Assembly: GCF_003367395.1 (NCBI RefSeq)
Contig: NZ_CP031417.1
Span: 2,728,001-2,792,000, forward strand
Source: Pseudolabrys taiwanensis
GTDB lineage: Bacteria; Pseudomonadota; Alphaproteobacteria; Rhizobiales; Xanthobacteraceae
Length of the DNA: 64,000 nucleotides
Direction: 5' to 3'
Shown one piece after another: positions 1 through 9,326 of the stretch (positions within the stretch are counted from its first letter, which is position 1; every line of letters begins with the position of its first letter). The notes beneath the pieces were generated by a model that saw only the letters and a program-made list of their open reading frames with translations, was not told the origin of the DNA and ran no database searches. The position numbers and the translations under genes are program-made.

Positions 1-440
1 ATCGCGTGTTCATGATCGCAATGGCCGTCGTCATCGGAATTGCCCTCTGGCTGGCGATGGAAAAGACACGCATGGGCGCGGCGGTGCGCGCCACCGTCGA
101 CGACGCGCAGATGGCGCGCGGCATCGGCATCGACACTAACCGCATTTCGATGTTCATCTTCGCCCTTGGTGCCTTCCTCGCGGCGCTCGGCGGCGTCATC
201 GGCGGCGCCTTCCTCGGCGTTTATCCAGGCCTCGATTTCGAGATGCTGCCGCTCGCTTTCGCCGTGGTCATCATCGGCGGTATGGGCTCTCTCGGCGGCG
301 CCGCCATCGGCGCCCTCGCCGTCGGGCTCGCCGACAACTTTGGCAAAGCACTATTTCCGGAGCTGTCTTACTTCACGCTGTATGCCCCGATGGTCTTGAT
401 CCTGGCGATCAAACCGGTGGGCCTGTTCGGTAGAGAGTGA
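1..440 (+). CDS. livH: Liv-type ABC transporter permease (LivH family), 5'-truncated by the window edge
   Basis: The frame is open from the first bases and stops at TGA 438-440, so about 145 C-terminal residues of a protein usually near 290 are present. The cytoplasmic loop TRMGAAVRATVDDAQMARG, which contacts the ATPases in this family, is clear. Hydrophobic helices follow with the GGMGSLGGAAIGAL segment and a GLFGRE end. The stop overlaps the next gene, a LivM permease, so the two are translationally coupled. The pair would form the inner-membrane channel with the ATPases at 2806-4278. In Hyphomicrobiales such systems carry amino acids, amides or aromatic acids; the substrate cannot be read from the sequence. 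Confidence 0.93.
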   Translation, partial: RVFMIAMAVVIGIALWLAMEKTRMGAAVRATVDDAQMARGIGIDTNRISMFIFALGAFLAALGGVIGGAFLGVYPGLDFEMLPLAFAVVIIGGMGSLGGAAIGALAVGLADNFGKALFPELSYFTLYAPMVLILAIKPVGLFGRE

Positions 441-1453
441 CACGCATGACCGGCCAAAAAGCCAAAATCCTGGCGGTGATCGTCGCGCTGCTTGCGTTGC
501 TCTATATCGTGCCGCACTCCGGCTCGTTCGTCGTGCTGCTCGCGACGCGCGCCATGGCCTTCGCCATCCTGGCCATGAGCGTCGATTTGCTGCTCGGCTT
601 CACCGGCCTTTCGTCCATGGGCCAGGCAGCCTATTTCGGCGTCGGCGCTTATCTCACCGCCGTGCTCGCCACCAAGCTGCAGTTCGGCCTCGGCTGGGAT
701 TTCTGGATCGTCGTTCTACTCGGCATTCTGATCGGTTCTGCGCTCGCGGCGCTGTTCGGCCTCTTCGCGATCCGCGCCACCGGCGTCTATTTCCTGATGA
801 TCACGCTGGCGCTCGGCCAATGTGTATGGGGCCTTGCCTATCGCTGGAATTCGCTCACCGGCGGCGACAACGGCATCAACATGACCGGCCGTCCGAATTT
901 CGGTCTCGATCTCTCCGACGACGTGACGTTCTTCTATCTCGTCTTCGCGTTTTTCGCGGCTTCGCTGTTCATGCTCTACGTGCTCGTGCGCTCGCCCTTC
1001 GGCCGCAGCCTGGAGGGCATCCGCGAACGCGAATTGCGCATGCAGATCCTCGGCTACAATACGTGGCTGCACAAATACATTGCATTCATCATCGCCGGCG
1101 GCTTCGGCGGCCTGTCCGGCGTGCTGTGGGCGCATACCAATGGCCACGTCAGTCCGGAAACCGTGGTGCTCACCACGTCGGTGGACTCGCTGCTGATGGT
1201 CGTGCTGGGCGGGGCCGGCACCTTGGTCGGCGCGATCCTGGGCGCTGGCATTGTGTTCGGGCTGCGCGAGTACCTCTCCACGCTGGTGCCCTGGTGGCAG
1301 TACGTCCTCGGCGGCGTTTACGTTCTCACCATTCTCTACCTGCCGATGGGGCTGATGGGCATCCCCGCGCTCCTACGGCAACGTTTCAAAGGCCGGCCAA
1401 CAGAAGCCTCGGCCAAAATCGCGACCAAGGAACTGGCATCGAAGCCCTCCTGA
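437..1453 (+). CDS. livM: Liv-type ABC transporter permease (LivM family)
   Basis: A 338-residue integral membrane protein, the second channel subunit of the first Liv-type transporter. Visible signatures are the early MSVDLLLGFTGLSSMGQAAYF helix region, the LALGQCVWGLAYRWNSLTGG stretch with GDNGI typical of LivM, and the coupling loop RSPFGRSLEGIRERELRMQ. The listed start is a GTG overlapping the livH stop as GTGA; an ATG at 446 is an equally plausible start with a GAGAG stretch upstream. Length is normal for the family. It is followed 39 bp later by the receptor gene, giving the order H-M-receptor-G-F. Confidence 0.92.
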   Translation: MTRMTGQKAKILAVIVALLALLYIVPHSGSFVVLLATRAMAFAILAMSVDLLLGFTGLSSMGQAAYFGVGAYLTAVLATKLQFGLGWDFWIVVLLGILIGSALAALFGLFAIRATGVYFLMITLALGQCVWGLAYRWNSLTGGDNGINMTGRPNFGLDLSDDVTFFYLVFAFFAASLFMLYVLVRSPFGRSLEGIRERELRMQILGYNTWLHKYIAFIIAGGFGGLSGVLWAHTNGHVSPETVVLTTSVDSLLMVVLGGAGTLVGAILGAGIVFGLREYLSTLVPWWQYVLGGVYVLTILYLPMGLMGIPALLRQRFKGRPTEASAKIATKELASKPS

Positions 1454-1492
1454 TTTGACTCAGGAAGGAGCGGCAACAACGGGAGGAAAGAA

Positions 1493-2746
1493 ATGACCAA
1501 GACGTGGCAACGCCGGCTCATGCCGACGCTGGTCGGCACCAGCATCGCGCTAGGCCTCACGGCGACAGCCAGCGCTGAAGAACTGCGCATCGGCTTCATC
1601 GCGCCGACCACCGGCATCTTCGCCCAGATCGGCAAGGACATGGTGGACGGCTTCCAGCTTTATCTGGAGCAGCATGGCAACAAGCTCGGCGGCATGGACG
1701 TCAAGTTCATCGTCGAGGACAACCAAGGAAAGCCCGACGCCGCCGTCACCAAGGCCAAGAAGCTGATCCTTCAGGACAAGGTGCACATGGTGGTCGGAGG
1801 CCTGCTGGCGTCGACCGGCTATGCGCTCGCGCCGGTCAGCACCGCCGAAAAGACGCTGTACATCTCCTCGACGGCGTCCGCCGACGATCTCACGCAACGG
1901 CAACTCGACAAATATCCTTACTTCATGCGGACGAGCTGGACCTCGTCGCTGCCGCACCACGCGCTCGGTCAATGGGCCTGCGATAATGGCTTCAAGACCG
2001 TCGCCGTCGTCGCCGCCGACTATGCCTTCGGCTACGAGGTCACCGGCGGATTCCAGAAGGCGTTCGAGGACTGTGGCGGCAAGGTGATCCAGAAGGTGTG
2101 GGTGCCGCTCAACACCAAGGACTTCGGCCCCTACATTCCGACCATCAAGAAGGCCGATGCCATCTTCACCGTCATGGTCGGCCCCGGCGCGCTGCAGTTC
2201 CCCAAGCAGTTGCGCGGCTCGGGCATCAAGACGCCGATCGTCGGCAGCGGCGTAAGCTATGACGAGTTCGTGCTTCCCTTCATGGGCGACGAAGTGATCG
2301 GCGACATTTCCGCCTTGCACTACAGTGCAGCGATCGACACACCCGCCAACCAAGCTTTCGTCACGGCCTATCGCGCCAAGTTCGGCAAAGTGCCGGGCTA
2401 CTACTCGGAAAACAATTACTCGACCGCGATGTGGCTCGACGCGGCGATCAAGAAGGCAGGCGGCAAATATCCCGGCGCGGACGAGTTCATCAAGGTGATG
2501 GGAAGCATCAAGATCGACGCGCCGCGCGGCCCAGTCGAACTCGACGACATGCGCAATCCCGTCGAAAACGTCTACATCAAGAAGGTCGAGAAGAAGAAGA
2601 TGTTCGGCTACGACAAGGACGAGCTGTGGAACACGGTCATCCACACTTATCCGAAGGTCAGCCAATTCTGGACCTACGGCAAGGACAAATTCCTGGCGCA
2701 GCCGCTCTACAGCCGCGACTTCCCGCCCTGCAAGTTCTGCGAATGA
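1493..2746 (+). CDS. Liv-type ABC transporter substrate-binding protein (periplasmic)
   Basis: A 417-residue type I periplasmic binding protein (LivK/AmiC fold). A Sec signal peptide ends near TASA-EE at about residue 28. The mature start ELRIGFIAPTTGIFAQIGKD is the typical first strand with the ligand loop. The start ATG has a strong site GGGAGGAAAG at 1480-1489. The C-terminus (VSQFW, then FLAQPLYSR and PPCKFCE) strongly resembles the end of the second receptor at 4499-5740. Receptors of this subtype are common for aromatic or amide ligands in Bradyrhizobium relatives, but the ligand here is unknown. The C-terminal CKFC pair is unusual and is absent in the second receptor. Confidence 0.92.
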   Translation: MTKTWQRRLMPTLVGTSIALGLTATASAEELRIGFIAPTTGIFAQIGKDMVDGFQLYLEQHGNKLGGMDVKFIVEDNQGKPDAAVTKAKKLILQDKVHMVVGGLLASTGYALAPVSTAEKTLYISSTASADDLTQRQLDKYPYFMRTSWTSSLPHHALGQWACDNGFKTVAVVAADYAFGYEVTGGFQKAFEDCGGKVIQKVWVPLNTKDFGPYIPTIKKADAIFTVMVGPGALQFPKQLRGSGIKTPIVGSGVSYDEFVLPFMGDEVIGDISALHYSAAIDTPANQAFVTAYRAKFGKVPGYYSENNYSTAMWLDAAIKKAGGKYPGADEFIKVMGSIKIDAPRGPVELDDMRNPVENVYIKKVEKKKMFGYDKDELWNTVIHTYPKVSQFWTYGKDKFLAQPLYSRDFPPCKFCE

Positions 2747-2805
2747 CCGACGGCGCGCCGGGGCCCGGTTCGGCCCCGGCGTTCTCCCTCAAGCAGGGCG
2801 TGACC

Positions 2806-3570
2806 ATGACATCATCGGCAAGCGGCGACGTACCGGTTCTCGAACTGAAATCGCTGTGCAAGAGCTTCGGCGGGCTGCAGGCGACACGCTCGGTATCGTT
2901 GCGCATCATGCCGGGCGACCGGCAGGCGATCATCGGCCCCAACGGCGCCGGCAAAACCACGCTGTTCAATCTCATCACCGGCATTCATCCGGTAACCTCG
3001 GGCGAGATCCTGCTTTATGGCCGCGACGTCACCACCTGGCCGAGCCACAGGCGCACGGCGATGGGAATGGCGCGCACCTTCCAGGTCACCAGCCTGTTTC
3101 CCAAGCTGACCGTGCTCGACAACGTGCTCCTGGCGATCAAAGGGCTGCGGCCGAGCAAGTTCGTGATGTGGCGCTTTCTGTCGTCTTACAAAGATGTCTA
3201 TGAGAAAGCCCACACGCTGTTGGAGCAGGTCGACTTTATCGATCGCAAGGATGTCGAAGTGCGCAACCTCTCGCATGGCGAACAGCGCCAGCTCGAGATC
3301 GTACTCGGCCTGGCCAGCGATCCAAAAGTGCTGCTGCTCGACGAGCCGGCAGCGGGTCTTTCCTCCGGTGAATCGGTCGAGATGGCGAAGTTCCTGATGA
3401 AGCTCGATTCCAACCTCGCGATCTTGCTGATCGAGCACGATATGGACGTCGTGTTCGACGTCGCCTCGCACATTTCCGTGCTGCACTTCGGCCAAGTGCT
3501 GGAGACCGGTACGCCCGAGCAGATTCACACGAGCGCGCGCGTCCAGGAAATCTACCTGGGGACCGGTTGA
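2806..3570 (+). CDS. livG: Liv-type ABC transporter ATP-binding protein (LivG family)
   Basis: A 254-residue ATPase of the first Liv system. Visible are Walker A (GPNGAGKTT), the LivG-specific ARTFQVTSLFPKLTVLDN region, signature NLSHGEQRQLEI (a slightly altered LSGGQ), Walker B VLLLDEPAAGLS and the switch histidine in IEHDMD. Both the frame and the family alignment favour ATG 2806. GTG 2800 is an alternative, and the frame stays open well upstream inside the receptor gene only by chance. It pairs with the LivF protein that begins 3 bp after its stop. Confidence 0.93.
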   Translation: MTSSASGDVPVLELKSLCKSFGGLQATRSVSLRIMPGDRQAIIGPNGAGKTTLFNLITGIHPVTSGEILLYGRDVTTWPSHRRTAMGMARTFQVTSLFPKLTVLDNVLLAIKGLRPSKFVMWRFLSSYKDVYEKAHTLLEQVDFIDRKDVEVRNLSHGEQRQLEIVLGLASDPKVLLLDEPAAGLSSGESVEMAKFLMKLDSNLAILLIEHDMDVVFDVASHISVLHFGQVLETGTPEQIHTSARVQEIYLGTG

Positions 3571-3573
3571 CCC

Positions 3574-4278
3574 ATGGCCGCCATTCTCGAAGTCAATGAC
3601 ATCCACACTTATTACGGCGACGCCTATGTCCTGCAAGGACTGTCGCTCAAGCTCGAGCAAGGTCAGATTCTTGGCCTGCTCGGCCGTAACGGCGTCGGCA
3701 AGACAACGCTCGTGAACTCAATCGTCGGCTTCAATCCGCCGCGTCGCGGCTCTGTCGTATTCAAGGGCGAGGAGATCAGCCGACAATCCTCCTTCGAGAC
3801 CGTGCGCAGCGGCATGGGCCTTGTGCCGCAAGGCCGGCGCGTCTTCCCCACACTCGGCGTGGAGGAGAACCTGTTGGTAGCCGAGCGTTCCCCTGAACGG
3901 CACGGTTGGACCCTCGAACGCGTCTATGCGCTATTTCCGCGGCTGCATGAGCGGCGCAACCAGCGCGCCAAGACGTTGTCCGGCGGCGAACAGCAGATGC
4001 TCGCCATCGGCCGTGCTCTGATGACCAACCCCGATTGTTTGATTATGGACGAGCCGTCCGAAGGCCTAGCACCGATCATCATTCAGGGACTTTGGGAGGC
4101 CATCGGCAAGCTGAAGGAACAAGGTCTGTCCATTCTGCTGGTCGAGCAAAGCGCGCATCTCGCGCTCAAGCTTGTCGATTACGTTCACGTGATGAGCAAG
4201 GGCCAAGTGGTGTACTCGGGCACGCCGCAAAACCTGCTTGCGAACGAACAGATCAAGTCGAGTTACCTCGGCATTTGA
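3574..4278 (+). CDS. livF: Liv-type ABC transporter ATP-binding protein (LivF family)
   Basis: A 234-residue ATPase, partner of the LivG protein. It has Walker A GRNGVGKTT, the LivF hallmark LVPQGRRVFPTLGVEENL, signature TLSGGEQQMLAIGRAL, Walker B CLIMDEPSEGLAP and switch histidine region VEQSAHLAL. Family length is normal (about 235). It ends the first operon; a 220 bp gap follows before the second receptor gene, which has its own strong ribosome site. This suggests a separate transcript start for the second operon, though readthrough is possible. Confidence 0.93.
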   Translation: MAAILEVNDIHTYYGDAYVLQGLSLKLEQGQILGLLGRNGVGKTTLVNSIVGFNPPRRGSVVFKGEEISRQSSFETVRSGMGLVPQGRRVFPTLGVEENLLVAERSPERHGWTLERVYALFPRLHERRNQRAKTLSGGEQQMLAIGRALMTNPDCLIMDEPSEGLAPIIIQGLWEAIGKLKEQGLSILLVEQSAHLALKLVDYVHVMSKGQVVYSGTPQNLLANEQIKSSYLGI

Positions 4279-4498
4279 TTCCTTACACACCGCAGTGGTG
4301 CTGCACTGCATCAGCGATTGGTTGCGTCCGGTACCTGCATCTGCACACAGAACAAGCAACACATTCATCTTTACATTGCTGAAGCGTCTGACCGATGATG
4401 TGCGGGGAAACGCCACGGTCGCGCCGCTCGAAACTGACGGCCACCACATAAGACCGCATAAGCCATAGCCCGATAGGGCGCACAGGGAGGAACTTAAT
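4279..4498 (+). promoter_or_regulatory. Gap between the two Liv operons, likely promoter region
   Basis: This 220 bp stretch contains no credible gene. It ends in a strong ribosome site GGGAGGAA at 4485-4492, six bases before ATG 4499. It is less GC-rich than its flanks, as expected for a promoter. I could not assign -35/-10 boxes with confidence, and no clear terminator hairpin follows livF. Confidence 0.4.
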
Positions 4499-5740
4499 AT
4501 GAATCGCAGGTTCTCTCGCCGCACGTTCATGGGCGCCACTGCGGCCGGCGCTGCGCTCGCCACATTCAAATTTCCGGCGCCGGCCATCGCGCAAAGCGCG
4601 CCCTTCAAACTCGGCTTGCTGACGGTGAAAACCGGACCGCTGGCGCAAGGCGGGATCCAGATGGAGCAAGGTGTCGTCACTTACTTGAAGGAGAAGAACT
4701 ACACTTTCGCTGGGCGAAAAGTTGAGTTCATCTCTGCCGACACCGGCGGCAACCCTGCGGGCACCAAGACCAAGGCTCAGGAACTGGTCGAGCGCGACAA
4801 GGTCGACGCCATCCTCGGGCCGCTTGCCGCATTCGAGCTTCTCGCGATCACCGACTACATCAAAGAGCAGAAGACGCCGATGCTCAGCCTCGCCGGTGCC
4901 GAGGATATGACGCAGCGCCGGCCCAACCCCTACTTCCTGCGCCCCTCCGCGACCTCCGCCCAAGCCATGCATCCGATGGCCGACTTCGCGGCCAAAGAAC
5001 TGAAGTTGAAGCGCATCATCACGGTGTCGGAAGACTTCGCCTTCGGCCATGAACAGATGGGCGGCTTCCAGCAGACCTTCGAAGCCGCGGGTGGCAAGAT
5101 CGTCAACAAGATCTGGCCGCCGCTGGTGACGCCCGATTACACACCGTTCGTGGCGCAAATCGCCGACTGCGACGGCGTGTGTCAGGGCTTTGCCGGCTCG
5201 AACCCGCTGCGCTTCATGAAGACCTATGCCGCAGCCGGCCTGAAATACCCCGTCGTGACTGGCGAAACGGGCGGCGACGACGCCTTGATGCGCTCGTTCG
5301 GCGACGAAGCGATCGGCATGTACAGCTCGTGCCCCTATACGCTCGACTACGGCAACGACAGCAACAAGCGCTTCGTCGCCGCGATGCAGAAGGACTACAG
5401 CGTCGATCCCGGCTTCTACGCCGCCGGTCTCTACGTCGCCGCGCAAGTGGTCGATGCCGGCCTGCAGGCTGCCGGCGGCAAGGCCGACGACAAGGAGGCC
5501 TTCGTCAAGGCGCTACGCGCTGTCGAGCTCAAGGACACGCCGCGCGGCCCGATCAAGTTCGACCATCTCGGCAATGTCGTCGGCAACTTCTTCATTCGCC
5601 GCGTCGAGAAGGCGAACGGCAAACTCGTCAACAAGACGGTCAAGACCTACGAGAACGTCAGCCAGTTCTGGAACTACGACGAGAAGGACTTCCTGGCGAA
5701 GCCGGTCTACAGCCGCAACTACCCGCCGCTGAAGTCGTAG
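4499..5740 (+). CDS. Liv-type ABC transporter substrate-binding protein with Tat signal
   Basis: A 413-residue type I periplasmic binding protein for the second Liv system. The N-terminus carries a twin-arginine signal (SRRTFMGATAAGAAL) with likely cleavage after AIAQ near residue 32, so it is probably exported folded. The mature domain begins FKLGLLTVKTGPLAQGG. The C-terminal segment VSQFWNYDEKDFLAKPVYSR matches the first receptor (1493-2746) closely, although the N-terminal ligand regions differ. The genes were therefore probably produced by an old duplication and now bind different ligands. Start ATG is fixed by GGGAGGAA at 4485-4492. Confidence 0.92.
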   Translation: MNRRFSRRTFMGATAAGAALATFKFPAPAIAQSAPFKLGLLTVKTGPLAQGGIQMEQGVVTYLKEKNYTFAGRKVEFISADTGGNPAGTKTKAQELVERDKVDAILGPLAAFELLAITDYIKEQKTPMLSLAGAEDMTQRRPNPYFLRPSATSAQAMHPMADFAAKELKLKRIITVSEDFAFGHEQMGGFQQTFEAAGGKIVNKIWPPLVTPDYTPFVAQIADCDGVCQGFAGSNPLRFMKTYAAAGLKYPVVTGETGGDDALMRSFGDEAIGMYSSCPYTLDYGNDSNKRFVAAMQKDYSVDPGFYAAGLYVAAQVVDAGLQAAGGKADDKEAFVKALRAVELKDTPRGPIKFDHLGNVVGNFFIRRVEKANGKLVNKTVKTYENVSQFWNYDEKDFLAKPVYSRNYPPLKS

Positions 5741-5906
5741 CGCTCTACGGGGAGATGGGCGCGCGTCGTCCACTTCCATCATTCCGGGCGCGGCCGATGG
5801 CCGCGAGCCCGGAATCCATAACCACCAGCGCTGCGGCGTATGGATTCCGGGCCCGCTGCGCGGCGTCCCGGAACGACAGCAAAAAGCCAGCCGAGACGAA
5901 CCACGA
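5741..5906. repeat. Intergenic palindromic repeat element (two long hairpins)
   Basis: A composite repeat between receptor and permease genes. The first palindrome, 5781-5815, has arms ATTCCGGGCGCGGCC and GGCCGCGAGCCCGGAAT around a short loop. The second, about 5844-5873, again begins ATTCCGGGC and ends CCCGGAA. The spacer CATAACCACCAGCGCTGCGG has the character of a Hyphomicrobiales-type interspersed repeat; a related layout is at 15427-15530. It lies inside an otherwise continuous operon and could reduce expression of the permease genes relative to the receptor or protect the upstream mRNA. Confidence 0.65.
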
Positions 5907-6779
5907 ATGAATTTCTGGGTATCGCTCACCGTCAATAGCATCACGTTCGGTGGGCTGTTGTTTCTGCTTTCGGCTGGCTTCGCGCTCATCTTCGGCTTGA
6001 TGCGCATTCCCAACCTGACGCACGGCTCGCTGTACATGCTGGGCGCCTATATTGGCGCCACGTTCCTGGTCGGCTTCGTCAGCATCAAGATCAACTTCTG
6101 GGCCGCCGCCGTGCTTGCGGCGCTGATCGTCGCCGCATTCGGCGCGCTGATCGAGCGCCTGTTGCTGCGGCGGCTACCTGGCGATCAGCTGGCGCAGGTG
6201 CTGGTGACGCTCGGCATCTCCTTCATGGTGGCCGACTTCTGTTTGATGGTTTGGGGCGGCGACCCGCTCAACGTCGCCGCGCCGGAGGGGCTTGGCGGCT
6301 TCGTCCGTCTGGGCAGCATTGCTTTCCCGCTCTACCGTCTCGCCATCATCGTCGTTGCCGTCATTGTCGCCGTCGCACTCTGGCTGCTGCTCGAGCGCAC
6401 GCGGCTCGGCGCCATGATCCGCGCCGGCGTCGACGATCCGGACATGGCGCGCGTGGTCGGCATCCGCGTCTCGCAGCTCTTCACCATCGTCTTTGCGCTC
6501 GGCGCCGGCCTTGCAAGTTTCGGCGGCATCATCGGCGCGCCCATGCTGTCGGTCTATCCGGGCCTCGACCAGGATATGCTGCCTCTGGCGCTGGTGGTCG
6601 TCATTCTCGGCGGCACCGGCAGCCTGCTGGGCGCCTTCGTCGGCAGCCTGATCATCGGCTTCATCTATAACTTCGGCCAGGCGCTATTCCCGGAACTCGC
6701 TTACTTCGTGCTGTTCCTGCCGATGCTGCTGGTGCTGCTGCTGCGCCCGCAAGGCCTGTTCGGGAGGCACGTTCCGTGA
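5907..6779 (+). CDS. livH: Liv-type ABC transporter permease (LivH family)
   Basis: A 290-residue permease of the second Liv system, full length for the family. It starts with NSITFGGLLFLLSAGFALIF, the usual first helix pair with the GLMRIPNLTHGSLYMLGAY segment. The coupling loop TRLGAMIRAGVDDPDMARVVG and the late GGTGSLLGAFVGSL helix are clear. Its C-terminal half closely resembles the truncated LivH at 1-440 (YPGLDQDMLPLAL against YPGLDFEMLPLAF). The TGA at 6777-6779 overlaps the next start. Confidence 0.93.
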   Translation: MNFWVSLTVNSITFGGLLFLLSAGFALIFGLMRIPNLTHGSLYMLGAYIGATFLVGFVSIKINFWAAAVLAALIVAAFGALIERLLLRRLPGDQLAQVLVTLGISFMVADFCLMVWGGDPLNVAAPEGLGGFVRLGSIAFPLYRLAIIVVAVIVAVALWLLLERTRLGAMIRAGVDDPDMARVVGIRVSQLFTIVFALGAGLASFGGIIGAPMLSVYPGLDQDMLPLALVVVILGGTGSLLGAFVGSLIIGFIYNFGQALFPELAYFVLFLPMLLVLLLRPQGLFGRHVP

Positions 6780-7741
6780 GCGCGCGCAACCTTGCCCTTC
6801 TTGTCGCCTTCGTCGCGCTCGCGGCTCTGCCCTATTGGATGCCCGGCGTTTACTACATCAATGTCGGCAGTCAGATCCTATTTTACGCCATTTTCGCGCT
6901 CGGGCTGAACGTGCTGGTCGGCTATGCCGGCCTGGTGTCTCTCGGTCACGCCGCGCTATTCGGCGTTTCGGCTTATGCCGTCGGCTACATGTTGCAGCTC
7001 GGCTTCGGACATATGGCATCGATCATCGTTGCGCTCATTATCGGCGTCATCGCCACGGCGATCTTCGCCCTGCTGTCGCTGCGCTCGACCGGCATCGGCT
7101 TTATCATGATCACCTTGGCGCTGGGTCAAATCCTCTGGGGTCTTGCCTATCGCTGGATCAGCCTCACCGGCGGCGATAACGGCATCAACGTCACCAGCCG
7201 GCCGGCGCCATTCGGCTATCCGCTGTCGAGCCCGGTCACCTTCTACTACACGACGCTGGTCGTCTTCCTGCTGGCGATCGCGGCGATGGCGGTGTTCGTG
7301 CGCTCGCCTTTCGGCGCAGCGTTGATGGGCACGCGCGACCAGCCGCGCCGCATGAACGCGCTCGGTTATCACGTGCTGGCGATCCGCTTCTGGGCGTGCC
7401 TGTTGTCCGGTCTGCTCACCAGCGTGTCGGCGATCTTGTTCGTCTATTACACGCAGTTCATCAGCCCGCAGACCTTGTCGCTCACCTCCTCGGCCGAGGT
7501 GCTGCTCATGGTGATTTCCGGCGGTCCCGGCACGATCCTCGGACCCGTCGTCGGCGCCGGCTTGGTGGTGGTGGTCAAAACCGTGGTGAGCGGCTTCATC
7601 GAGCGCTGGAATTTCCTGCTCGGGGCTATCTTCGTCGCCATCGTCATCCTGATGCCCGAAGGCATCGTACCGGGCAGCGTGCGGCTGTGGCGGCTGATGA
7701 CGCGTTCACGCAAAAACGGCAAAGCGGGGCCGGCACCATGA
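6776..7741 (+). CDS. livM: Liv-type ABC transporter permease (LivM family)
   Basis: A 321-residue channel subunit partner of the LivH above. The start is a GTG in a GTGA overlap with the livH stop, which indicates translational coupling. It has the LNVLVGYAGLVSLGHAALFG helix, LALGQILWGLAYRWISLTGG with GDNGIN, and coupling loop RSPFGAALMGTRDQPRRMN, all matching the LivM at 437-1453. The C-terminus is short and basic. Its stop overlaps the ATG of livG in ATGA form. Confidence 0.93.
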   Translation: MSARNLALLVAFVALAALPYWMPGVYYINVGSQILFYAIFALGLNVLVGYAGLVSLGHAALFGVSAYAVGYMLQLGFGHMASIIVALIIGVIATAIFALLSLRSTGIGFIMITLALGQILWGLAYRWISLTGGDNGINVTSRPAPFGYPLSSPVTFYYTTLVVFLLAIAAMAVFVRSPFGAALMGTRDQPRRMNALGYHVLAIRFWACLLSGLLTSVSAILFVYYTQFISPQTLSLTSSAEVLLMVISGGPGTILGPVVGAGLVVVVKTVVSGFIERWNFLLGAIFVAIVILMPEGIVPGSVRLWRLMTRSRKNGKAGPAP

Positions 7742-8464
7742 GCGCCCTCGTCGTCTCCGACTTGCGCAAGTCGTTCGGCGGACTGCACGTCACCAAGGGC
7801 GTCAATCTGACGATTGAGCCGGGCGAGCGGCGGCTGATCATCGGTCCGAACGGCGCCGGCAAGACCACGCTGTTCAATCTGATCACCGGCGAGTTGGTGC
7901 CCGATTCCGGCAGGGTAATGCTGAACGGCCAGGACATCACCCGCCTGCCCTCGCGCCAGCGGCCGCACCTCGGCATGGCGCGCACCTATCAGATCATCAC
8001 TTTGTTCGCTCGCAACACCATCGTTCACAACGTGACGCTGGCACTGCTCGGGCTATCGCCATTGCGCTGGAATCCACTGATCGACATCAAGCGCCAAAGT
8101 CACCTCACCGAGCAGGCGCGGGCCGCGCTCGAGCAGGTCGGCCTCGGCCATATCGCCGACCGTCCGCTGGCCCAAACCTCCTACGGCGAGCGCCGCCGCG
8201 TCGAGATCGCGATGGCACTGGCACAGAAGCCCAAGGTGCTATTGCTTGACGAGCCTTTTGCCGGCCTGTCGATCGACGAGCGGCAGGATGTGCACCGGCT
8301 GCTGATGGCCATTCCGCGCGACGTTACCATGGTGATGATCGAACACAACATGGACGTGGCGCTGGAGTTCGCCGAGCGCATCACGCTACTGCATTTCGGC
8401 GCCGTGATCGTCGAAGGCACGCGCGGCGAGGTCGTCGCCGATCCGCGCACGCGGGAGGTCTACC

Positions 8465-8475
<11 letters not shown>
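7738..8475 (+). CDS. livG: Liv-type ABC transporter ATP-binding protein (LivG family)
   Basis: A 245-residue ATPase. The open frame extends upstream inside livM, but ATG 7738 in an ATGA overlap is the natural start and gives the family N-terminus (SALVVSDLRKSFGGLHVTKG). Walker A GPNGAGKTT, ARTYQIITLFARNT, signature TSYGERRRVEIAMAL (a degenerate form usual for this subgroup), Walker B VLLLDEPFAGLS and the switch in IEHNMDVAL are all visible. It works with the LivF protein whose start lies inside its last codons. Confidence 0.93.
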
Positions 8476-9184
<709 letters not shown>

Positions 9185-9191
9185 CTCTTTC

Positions 9192-9297
9192 CCTCGTCCC
9201 GCGGAGCGGCGACTAGCGCCGCGTCTGGAAGGACGAGGACGAACGAAATAGGCCTCGTCCTTCGAGACGGCGGCTTCGCCGCCTCCTCAGGACGAGG
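9192..9297. terminator. Two tandem long hairpins ending the second Liv operon
   Basis: Two consecutive inverted repeats follow the livF stop. The first has CCTCGTCC at 9192-9199 pairing with GGACGAGG at 9231-9238 around an inner GC-rich stem. The second runs from CCTCGTCCT at 9253 to AGGACGAGG ending at 9297, with an inner CGGCGGC-TTCG-GCCGCC stem. No U-tract follows, so this is either a repeat element acting as a transcription barrier or an RNA-stabilising structure. The second hairpin resembles an interspersed repeat common in Bradyrhizobium-like genomes. Confidence 0.55.
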
Positions 9298-9326
9298 GTA
9301 GAGTTCAGGAATCAGGAAGAGACGCA